From contig MGNI01000174.1 of NCBI GenBank assembly GCA_001795115.1, positions 4,855 through 13,646 of the forward strand: a DNA stretch of 8,792 nucleotides. The letters are read 5' to 3'. Under the pieces are notes generated by a model. It ran no database searches. It worked only from the letters and a program-made list of their open reading frames with translations, and was not told the origin of the DNA. Each line of letters begins with the position of its first letter. Within the stretch, counting starts at the first letter, position 1. The DNA comes from Chloroflexi bacterium RBG_16_48_8 (GTDB taxonomy: Bacteria; Chloroflexota; Anaerolineae; Anaerolineales; E44-bin32). Positions 1 to 5,792 of this stretch are shown here, in pieces. A program made the position numbers and the translations under genes.

Positions 1-1501
1 CAAGCACGTCGTCATAGACCTGAGTCACGGCGTCGGCGGGCACGAAGTCCGCCCCGTGCAGCATGCGTTCAAAGAAGACAGCGGCTTCAGCGCGAGTATG
101 GCCCGTGAGCGGGCAGAAGATGAGCGGGTCCGTCCCGCATCCGGCCGTGTAGCCGTCCTCCCATAGACCTTCAGCCCACTTGAAGAACCATTCAAACATG
201 GGTACATCGGCGAAGGTCTGGTGGTTGGGCTCGGTGGGCAGGAAGCCGGCACCGTGGAACCCGCGCACCACGAATACGGAACCTTCAGCCCGGGTCATTC
301 CGTTCTCGGGGCAGTACATGCGCGGTTCGGCGCTGCAGCCAGCGACGTAGCCGCCCTGGTAGAGGTTTTCAATGTGGTCATAGGCCCAGTGGGTTTCTGG
401 CACATCAATGAAGGTTGTGTCAGGCGGCTTGGTCGGGGTGGTTGTGGGTACAGGCGTAGCCGTCGGCTTGGGTGTGTTTGTTGGACCCGGCCCACTTCCA
501 TTCGTATAGCTGACAGCCTTCACAGGCGTGGTATTCCCCATCTCGAAAAAGCTAACTGTGACATCGAGGCCGGCGACATCAACCGTCACAAATCCGTGTT
601 TCGGCATGCAGTAATCAACGCGTGCTGATATGCAGCTTTTCGGTCCCGCCCCTGCATCTCCGGTCACGAATTGATGGAATGGACTAGTCACTCCCTCAAA
701 CCCACTTTCAGCTGGAACTCTTGTCTCATCCACATAGGTGTAAGCATAGGTGTGTTCGTGTCCGTGGAATGAGGCCGACATGATGGGGTGCTTGTTGAGC
801 ATCGTGACCAATTCTTCAACGCTTGAATCCAACGAACATACCCGCTCAGAGCAGCTGCAGTGCCCGTCCACACAGTAGATGGGTCCGTGGAAGTAGATGA
901 AGGCATGCTGCAGCCCTCGTGATTCGGCATCCGAGAGCTTGCCATCCATCCAGCTGATTTGCGAGCTCGTGATCTTGCCCGCATCTCCCGGAACGTCAAC
1001 GCCGATGAAAATCGAATTGCCGTATTCGAAGGAATAGTTGAGGTCCTCCTGCCTGGGCATGTTAGCGTAGTTCGTCGCGCCCACCCGGTTGGCCGTATCG
1101 CTGAATTCGAAGTACGACTGCCATCCGGAGGTGTCCGAAGCGTCGTGATTCCCACGTACGGGGAAGACGATGGCGAACATCCCGTTGGGTGCCGAGTCGC
1201 CTGTGAGCTGGCCATCCATCGCTTCCTTCCACTTCGCCATACCACTAGAGGTAAATCCTGAATTCTCCAGGTCTCCTTCGTAAATAGTGAATGCTGCGTT
1301 GATGGGTACAGCCTGATCTGAAAGCTCCGAGAGGATGTCCGTGTCGGACTTCGTGTCCGCCCAGGAGACAAAACGAAAAGAAGCCGCCTCCGCAGAGCCG
1401 CGCGTTACTGCGGCCAGCAAAGGTGCGATTAGCAATAGTAGCATCAGGAATGGAAGGGTCGAAACTCTGGAAATTCGTGGGGAATCATTTTGGACATGCA
1501 T
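1..1501 (-). CDS. Secreted calcineurin-like metallophosphoesterase with C-terminal SLH repeats (3' end beyond the window)
   Basis: One uninterrupted frame of 500 codons runs from ATG at 1501 to the left edge. The start is supported by GAGGTG five bases upstream (1507-1512). Residues 1-39 form a signal peptide: basic start, Leu-rich core at about 16-32, probable cleavage after SAEA. Residues 42-330 are a calcineurin-like phosphoesterase domain. Its metal-site motifs appear in order: ADTK (D49), GDLENSG (G76-G82), GNHD (117-120), the His of YFHGPIY (H205) and GHEH (247-250). The first motif is usually DxH; here it is D-T-K. A Pro/Thr linker (about 336-361) leads to SLH repeat 1 (361-about 420, TFIDVPETHWAYDHI), SLH repeat 2 (429-about 485) and the start of a third (VYDDV). 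Each full repeat has a Cys pair (C389/C397, C455/C463). SLH domains usually bind cell-wall polymers, so the enzyme probably sits on the cell surface. The family hydrolyses phosphate esters; the substrate is unknown. The next gene on this side is outside the window. Confidence 0.88.
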   Translation of the reverse strand, partial: MHVQNDSPRISRVSTLPFLMLLLLIAPLLAAVTRGSAEAASFRFVSWADTKSDTDILSELSDQAVPINAAFTIYEGDLENSGFTSSGMAKWKEAMDGQLTGDSAPNGMFAIVFPVRGNHDASDTSGWQSYFEFSDTANRVGATNYANMPRQEDLNYSFEYGNSIFIGVDVPGDAGKITSSQISWMDGKLSDAESRGLQHAFIYFHGPIYCVDGHCSCSERVCSLDSSVEELVTMLNKHPIMSASFHGHEHTYAYTYVDETRVPAESGFEGVTSPFHQFVTGDAGAGPKSCISARVDYCMPKHGFVTVDVAGLDVTVSFFEMGNTTPVKAVSYTNGSGPGPTNTPKPTATPVPTTTPTKPPDTTFIDVPETHWAYDHIENLYQGGYVAGCSAEPRMYCPENGMTRAEGSVFVVRGFHGAGFLPTEPNHQTFADVPMFEWFFKWAEGLWEDGYTAGCGTDPLIFCPLTGHTRAEAAVFFERMLHGADFVPADAVTQVYDDVL

Positions 1502-1506
1502 AAAAT

Positions 1507-1599
1507 CACCTCATCAAGTCGAAATGCCGGGATCGTGTTGCTTTCCTTGCTGGGTCTCATCTAAATCGAAGATGGAGACGATCGGAAATATCTTGTCTC
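1507..1599 (-). promoter_or_regulatory. 5' leader of the phosphoesterase gene with two competing hairpins
   Basis: Read in the gene's direction, GAGAC (1599-1595) can pair with GTCTC (1579-1575). That same GTCTC plus CATCT (1579-1570) can instead pair with AGATGAGAC (1562-1554), giving a 9-bp stem with one bulged C and a 7-base loop. The two helices exclude each other. The Shine-Dalgarno GAGGTG lies further downstream at 1512-1507. No known riboswitch class is recognised and no convincing -35/-10 pair could be fixed. A regulatory role is inferred from the folding alone. Confidence 0.3.
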
Positions 1600-2007
1600 A
1601 ATAACTGCTTATAAAGTATGCCGGATACGCTGCCTGCGAACAGCAGTACTTAAGGGGGGAGAGGAGGGGGGAAATTAGTACCAGGGGTAAAACGCTGCAA
1701 AATGCAGCCGATAGAGGAAGCACCGCCACCGCTTCTCCTTGTTGCCCTAACCCATGAACCTGTTCTTATCATTTTCAAGCCGGGAGGATTAACCAGATCC
1801 GGTTTCACCCCGTTCGATGAGAGCCTTTACTACCCCCTACCCGGGATAGCTTTTGACCTTCTGGAGTTGAATCGAAGCATCCAATTTTCCCTTACTGGCT
1901 TTTCCTCCAAAGATCGATCTATCCTGGATGATTGGCCTGCCACAATGGGTTAGGGTTTTCGGAGATAATAGATCGTTCCTCCGGCATCAGACGCCTCATC
2001 GAAGAGG
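1600..2007. other. Intergenic stretch with no recognised gene; one weak 83-codon ORF
   Basis: Nothing with recognisable homology was found here on either strand. An ATG-initiated plus-strand frame at 1702-1953 encodes 83 residues (contains VLIIFKPGGLTRSGF) but lacks a Shine-Dalgarno sequence, has stops just upstream in frame, and matches no family I know. It is probably chance or eroded coding sequence. A purine-rich run (about 1651-1674) adjoins the probable upstream region of the minus-strand phosphoesterase gene. Confidence 0.35.
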
Positions 2008-2337
2008 CTATGAACGCTTCCATATGAAATGCAATCGGCCGTTATCTTCTGTCGCCCGATGGTACATGGCTGTCGGCCATCCCGGATATTCGACATCGTA
2101 AGGGCCATCCCACGTCACCCCATCCCAGACCATAAATTGATTCTCCGCATGGATGTAGGCGTATCCTCGCTTATCAGCCTCAACCTCAACAAAAGTCCCT
2201 GTCATAGTTGAAAGGATGGGTTCAGACCATCCTTCTCCATCATAAAACATGAATTTTATCGGAGCCGTCTGGCCAACAATGGAAGCATCCTCAAATTCCT
2301 CATGCCAGGCAAGGTAGGTCTTAAGGCTTTGCCTTGC
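2008..2337 (-). pseudogene. Remnant of a beta-propeller or BNR-like repeat protein
   Basis: A minus-strand frame of 109 codons is open from just after a TAA at 2340-2338 to a stop at 2010-2008. Its only ATG (2250) has no ribosome-binding site, and protein-like sequence continues upstream of it (KTYLAWHEEFEDASIVGQ), so it looks like the tail of a longer gene rather than a small gene. Aromatic, Asp/Gly-rich phrases such as MFYDGEGWSEPIL, MVWDGVTWDG and NGRLHFIWKRS, spaced at about 40 residues, resemble sialidase/BNR-type propeller blades. The same frame is also open beyond the TAA, up to a TGA near 2515, so a single nonsense codon inside a hairpin-rich segment splits it. Family assignment comes from motif style only. 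It could also be a small hypothetical protein. Confidence 0.42.
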
Positions 2338-2365
2338 TTACAGGATAATTGCAAAGCAATTCTCC
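2323..2365. repeat. Two adjacent short hairpins (palindromic element candidate)
   Basis: The first is AAGGC-TTT-GCCTT (2323-2335), a perfect 5-bp stem. The second is GGATAATTGC-AAA-GCAATTCTCC (2343-2365), a 10-bp stem with one mismatch. They flank and include the stop codon that breaks the propeller-like frame. A third dyad, GGGATT-GG-AATCCC, lies nearby at 2398-2411. The cluster looks like a small palindromic insertion within coding sequence. Whether it is repeated elsewhere in the genome cannot be seen from this window. Confidence 0.4.
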
Positions 2366-2484
2366 AAGCTGTCAAGCAGAGGTGAGACGGCCCGGGTGGG
2401 ATTGGAATCCCTCCCTACACCTATGGATAGTTCACCAAGATCGTAATATATATCTTTAAATCCATTTCTTAGGGGATGCGTAGT

Positions 2485-2543
2485 GGCGAAGCATTCGCTT
2501 ATTTTGGATTCACTTCAACAATAACTTTAGCGAATGCTTCGCC
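2485..2543. repeat. 59-bp inverted-repeat element with perfect 15-bp arms (MITE/REP-like candidate)
   Basis: The left arm GGCGAAGCATTCGCT (2485-2499) and right arm AGCGAATGCTTCGCC (2529-2543) are exact reverse complements separated by 29 bases that are A+T-richer than the arms. A plus-strand frame at 2476-2679 reads through it, but the arms explain that frame (GEAFA... / ...LANASP) and it is not considered a gene. There is no T-tract after the right arm, so it is not an intrinsic terminator. A dispersed palindromic repeat or a non-autonomous mobile element fits best. Confidence 0.6.
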
Positions 2544-2749
2544 CAATCAACCCAAATCTGGGACAAATCGATACTTCCAATCATTAACATTTACACCTCT
2601 CGCCGTTATGATAGAGATGTATCCTGATAACATATTTCCGTACTCTTACTGCATCGTGATGGTAATTTTCCCTGATTAAGCAATCCCATGGCAGGCATAC
2701 ATTTGCGATGGTAAACTATATCGTGCCTATTTCGTGTGGAGGATCGTTT
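2544..2749 (+). other. Upstream region of the cyd operon
   Basis: No gene is seen here. The stretch must hold the promoter and leader of the cyd genes, because the cydA start and its ribosome-binding site lie at its end (GGAGG at 2738-2742). I could not fix a -35/-10 pair with proper spacing or recognise an FNR/Rex-type operator. Confidence 0.3.
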
Positions 2750-2833
2750 GTGGACCCCATAGTACTTTCGCACATGCAATTTGCCACTCGTGACTTTGCT
2801 GGTCAGGATGAACCTGACCTGGCCGCGGCGTAG
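2750..2833 (+). pseudogene. cydA: cydA remnant: in-frame internal deletion leaving 27 codons of cytochrome bd subunit I
   Basis: A GTG start at 2750 lies seven bases after a good Shine-Dalgarno (GGAGG, 2738-2742). The first 13 residues, VDPIVLSHMQFAT, match the conserved N-terminus of cytochrome bd subunit I (family pattern M-D-P-x-x-L-S-R-x-Q-F-A-x-T). The frame then jumps to an acidic tail ending DEPDLAAA and stops with TAG at 2831-2833, 15 bases before the cydB ATG. CydA is normally about 440-520 residues, so all haem-binding helices and the quinol-binding loop are absent: roughly 1.3 kb is missing. The tail is plausibly the original CydA C-terminus, given its position directly ahead of cydB, but that part is inference. 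The remaining peptide cannot be an oxidase subunit. A natural deletion and an assembly error are both possible. Confidence 0.72.
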
Positions 2834-2848
2834 CCCTGGAGGTGCCTC

Positions 2849-3862
2849 ATGGAATTACAAACGGTCTGGTTCCTTTTGATTACCATCTTGTTTACAGGAT
2901 TTTTCATCCTAGAAGGATTCGACTATGGGGTCGGAATCCTACTCCCGTTCTTAGGTAAAAGCGACAAAGAACGGCGGATGATCATCAACGCCATTGGTCC
3001 CTTTTGGGACGGAAATGAGGTCTGGATCATCACGGCTGGAGGGGCGATTTTTGCTGCCTTCCCCGAATGGTATGCCACCCTGTTCAGCGGGTTTTACCTT
3101 GCCCTCGCCCTCATGTTGTTCGCCTTGATCATTCGTGGTGTGGGATTCGAATTCCGCAGCAATGAGGTGAAACCCCTTTGGCGTAAGACCTGGGATTGGC
3201 TGATTTTCACTGGCAGCCTGATCCCCGCCCTGCTGTGGGGCGTGGCTATGGCGAACTTGCTGAAGGGTTTACCCATTGATGAAAACTTCACCTTCGTAGG
3301 GACCTTTTGGGATCTTTTGAATCCCTATTCGCTCATCAGCGGATTAGCCTTCCTTTCTCTTTTCATCTTACATGGAGCCATCTTCCTGAGCTTGAAGGTT
3401 GAGGGGGATGTCTCGGATCGAGCCATCTCCACCGCAAAGCGCCTGTGGGGGCCAGCCCTCGTATGGGTGTTGGTTGCAGGTGGGATAGGGCTTTTCGGCA
3501 CGGACATGGTTGACAGGCTGGGGATACTATCCGGCATTTTCCCATTGGTTGCAGGTTTGGGGATCCTGGCTGCAGGTTGGAATATCGGGAAGCGCCAATT
3601 CGGATCAGCTTTCATTGGCACAGTAATCGGTATCGCCTTCTCGACCATCACCCTCTTCCGAGGCCTTTTTCCACGGGTCATGGTTTCCAGCTTGGACCCT
3701 GATTGGAGTCTGACCATTACCAACGCATCTTCCAGCGACTATACATTGAAGGTGATGACCATTGTAGCCTTGATTTTCGTCCCTCTGGTCCTTCTCTATC
3801 AGAGTTGGTCTTACTGGACTTTTCGAAAACGGATCCGTGAGGACACTCCTCTGGAATATTGA
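2849..3862 (+). CDS. cydB: Cytochrome bd ubiquinol oxidase subunit II
   Basis: The 337-residue product is an integral membrane protein of normal family length, with about eight or nine hydrophobic segments. CydB hallmarks are clear: GFDYGVG in the first helix (23-29), GPFWDGNEVW (50-59), FPEWYA, and RGVGFEFR near residue 100. CydB pairs with CydA in the quinol-oxidising terminal oxidase of the cytoplasmic membrane, which reduces oxygen to water. CydB itself carries no haem and stabilises the haem-binding subunit. The ATG has a strong Shine-Dalgarno (GGAGGTG, 2838-2844) and lies 15 bases after the stop of the cydA remnant, so it was built to be co-translated with cydA. No damage is visible in cydB. 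With cydA deleted next to it, CydB would need a subunit I encoded elsewhere. Confidence 0.96.
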   Translation: MELQTVWFLLITILFTGFFILEGFDYGVGILLPFLGKSDKERRMIINAIGPFWDGNEVWIITAGGAIFAAFPEWYATLFSGFYLALALMLFALIIRGVGFEFRSNEVKPLWRKTWDWLIFTGSLIPALLWGVAMANLLKGLPIDENFTFVGTFWDLLNPYSLISGLAFLSLFILHGAIFLSLKVEGDVSDRAISTAKRLWGPALVWVLVAGGIGLFGTDMVDRLGILSGIFPLVAGLGILAAGWNIGKRQFGSAFIGTVIGIAFSTITLFRGLFPRVMVSSLDPDWSLTITNASSSDYTLKVMTIVALIFVPLVLLYQSWSYWTFRKRIREDTPLEY

Positions 3863-3884
3863 GAATCGAACAGTTCTGAAGTTA

Positions 3885-3919
3885 TAACCTCCCGCGGGTT
3901 TGGAACCTGCGGGAGGTTA
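3885..3919 (+). promoter_or_regulatory. Strong intercistronic hairpin between cydB and cydD
   Basis: TAACCTCCCGCGGGTT (3885-3900) pairs with AACCTGCGGGAGGTTA (3904-3919), a 16-bp stem with a single G-U pair and a 3-base loop. No T-run follows, so it is not a standard intrinsic terminator. It lies 22 bases past the cydB stop and 34 bases before the first possible cydD start. A likely role is stabilising the upstream cydB message or partly uncoupling cydDC expression. A factor-assisted or weak terminator is the alternative. Confidence 0.7.
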
Positions 3920-3953
3920 AAGATCAGGGTTTTCACCCAGAATAACCCTTCCA

Positions 3954-5792
3954 ATGACCATAGAAATCACCCCCAGAGAACCCTCCTCATCGCCCACGAC
4001 CCTTAGCTTTAGATCACCCATGAACCTCGACCAGCGTTTACTCAAGCTGGCCTACAACCTACCTCTTCCCCTCTTCTTGTCCGTCCTTCTTGGATTCCTA
4101 GCTGGGATCTGTCTCGTCCTGCAGGCCTATACGCTTAGCAAAATCATCTATATTGTTTTCCTGCTCCATGGATCTTTGCAGGATGTCTATCCTCTTCTGG
4201 GTGGATTCTTGGGAATAGCCTTGCTTCGAGCCACCTTCACCTGGACAAGCGACGTTACAGCGCAGCACCTCGCCAGTCACATCAAAGCAGATTTACGCCA
4301 TAGGCTTCTAGACCACATCCTCTCCTTAGGTCCCAGTTTCATACGCCAAGAAAGGACGGGGGAGATGGTTTCTATCCTTTTTGAAGCCGTGGAGGCATTG
4401 GATGCCTATTTCAGCCAATACCTTCCCAAACTCGCGCTGGCAGCCTTGATTCCCACCTCCTTCCTCTTCTTTATCTTTCCACTGGACCTCACCACAGCCG
4501 TGGTACTTGCCTTCACAGCGCCGCTCATCCCTTTCTTCATGATCTTGATAGGAAGTGCGACATCAACCCTGACACAGCGCCAGTGGAGGGTGTTGAGCAG
4601 ATTAAGTGCACAATTTCTTGATACGCTTCAAGGTCTCACGACACTTAAAATCTTTGGGCGTAGCCGGGAGCAGGTCAAGTTCATTGCTGAGATGAGTGAG
4701 ACTTTTCGCCAGAGCACAATGAATATCCTGAGGGTCGCATTTCTCTCTGCCCTGGTGCTTGAAATGGTCGCCACCATCAGCACGGCCATCGTGGCCGTTG
4801 AGATCGGCCTGCGTCTGCTCTATGGGCGCATGAGCTTCGATCATGCCTTATTCGCCCTGCTCCTGGCGCCCGAGTTTTACCTGCCTCTGAGATCTCTGGG
4901 AGCTCGATTCCACATGGGCGCTGCAGGTGTGACCGCTGCCAAGCGGATCTTTGACATTTTGGAAACCGAAGAGCCGATCTACAAAGCAGTTCAACACCCA
5001 ATGCTCTCCAAGATTCCCCGCATCACCTTCCATAAAGTCCACTATCAATATGAAGATAGAGGTGTGGCCGCTGTCCAAGATGTCTCCTTCTGCCTTCATC
5101 CGGGGAACAAGCTGGCCTTCGTCGGTCCTAGCGGATCTGGTAAGAGCACCATTGCCGATTTGCTCCTGGGATTCATTCGACCCTCCCAGGGTACAGTATT
5201 CGTGGATGATCTACCCTTAGACTCGATCGATCCCTCCTTCTGGCGATCTTTTGTAACCTTTGTGCCTCAAAAACCTTACCTTTTCGATGGGACCATTCTT
5301 GAAAATATCCGGCTCGCACGTCCAAAGGCCTCTCCCTCCGAGGTGCAGCAGGCTGCAGAGTTGGCTCAGGCAGACCCTTTTATTCGAGACTTACCCAACG
5401 GATATGATACGCAAATCGGCGAGCGAGGGCAGCGCTTGAGCGGTGGACAAGTCCAGAGGATCGCACTCGCCCGTGCCTTCCTCAAGGATGCCCCGATTGT
5501 GATTTTAGATGAAGCCACCGCCAATCTTGATCCCGAGAATGAATTCCTTATCCAAGAAGCTGTCAGCCAGCTTATCAAGAATCGCTCGACTCTTCTGATC
5601 GCCCATCGCTTGGGAACCGTCATCGATGCAGATCAAATAATGGTGATGCACGAGGGGAGAATGCTTGAAGCAGGAACTCATACGGAGCTAATGGATCAGA
5701 AGGGTCTTTACGCCCGTATGATGGCCGCATACCAAGGATCAACATCCCAAACCTCCTTGGAGACGTCCGGTTTAATAGGCGAGAACGTATGA
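3954..5792 (+). CDS. cydD: ABC transporter CydD, cytochrome bd assembly (heterodimer with CydC)
   Basis: The 612-residue product has the half-transporter layout: a six-helix ABC exporter membrane domain (about 30-330) and an ATPase domain (about 360-590). Visible motifs are Walker A GPSGSGKST (391-399), a Q-loop (PQKPYLFDGTI), signature LSGGQ (495-499), Walker B VILDEA with D519/E520, and H-loop His551. All catalytic residues are present. CydDC is required to assemble cytochrome bd. It was described as a cysteine/glutathione exporter and more recently linked to haem handling. The start is uncertain: neither ATG at 3954 nor ATG at 4020 (residue 23, MNLDQRLLKLA) has a clear Shine-Dalgarno. The second gives the usual N-terminus of the family, while the first 22 residues are polar and low in complexity. 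The gene follows cydB and overlaps cydC by four bases. Confidence 0.93.
   Translation: MTIEITPREPSSSPTTLSFRSPMNLDQRLLKLAYNLPLPLFLSVLLGFLAGICLVLQAYTLSKIIYIVFLLHGSLQDVYPLLGGFLGIALLRATFTWTSDVTAQHLASHIKADLRHRLLDHILSLGPSFIRQERTGEMVSILFEAVEALDAYFSQYLPKLALAALIPTSFLFFIFPLDLTTAVVLAFTAPLIPFFMILIGSATSTLTQRQWRVLSRLSAQFLDTLQGLTTLKIFGRSREQVKFIAEMSETFRQSTMNILRVAFLSALVLEMVATISTAIVAVEIGLRLLYGRMSFDHALFALLLAPEFYLPLRSLGARFHMGAAGVTAAKRIFDILETEEPIYKAVQHPMLSKIPRITFHKVHYQYEDRGVAAVQDVSFCLHPGNKLAFVGPSGSGKSTIADLLLGFIRPSQGTVFVDDLPLDSIDPSFWRSFVTFVPQKPYLFDGTILENIRLARPKASPSEVQQAAELAQADPFIRDLPNGYDTQIGERGQRLSGGQVQRIALARAFLKDAPIVILDEATANLDPENEFLIQEAVSQLIKNRSTLLIAHRLGTVIDADQIMVMHEGRMLEAGTHTELMDQKGLYARMMAAYQGSTSQTSLETSGLIGENV

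Noticed and set aside
221..628. 135-codon plus-strand ORF over the left end
   Set aside because: It is the antisense shadow of the SLH/linker part of the phosphoesterase. The minus frame shows clear domain motifs and the plus frame does not.
688..1371. 227-codon minus-strand ORF in a different frame of the phosphoesterase
   Set aside because: It overlaps the frame that contains GNHD, GHEH and the signal peptide; its own translation is Ser/Arg/Thr-rich without domain signal.
2381..2420. Possible tRNA 3' half (GGGATTGGAATCCC looks like a T-arm)
   Set aside because: The loop does not fit the TTCRANY consensus on either strand and no matching acceptor stem, anticodon or D-arm is present.
2476..2679. 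67-codon plus-strand ORF
   Set aside because: Its first third is simply the two arms and core of the 59-bp inverted repeat; there is no ribosome-binding site and no family resemblance.
3885..3919. Rho-independent terminator after cydB
   Set aside because: The stem is strong but is followed by AAGATCAGGG, not a T-run, and cydD-cydC downstream belong to the same pathway.
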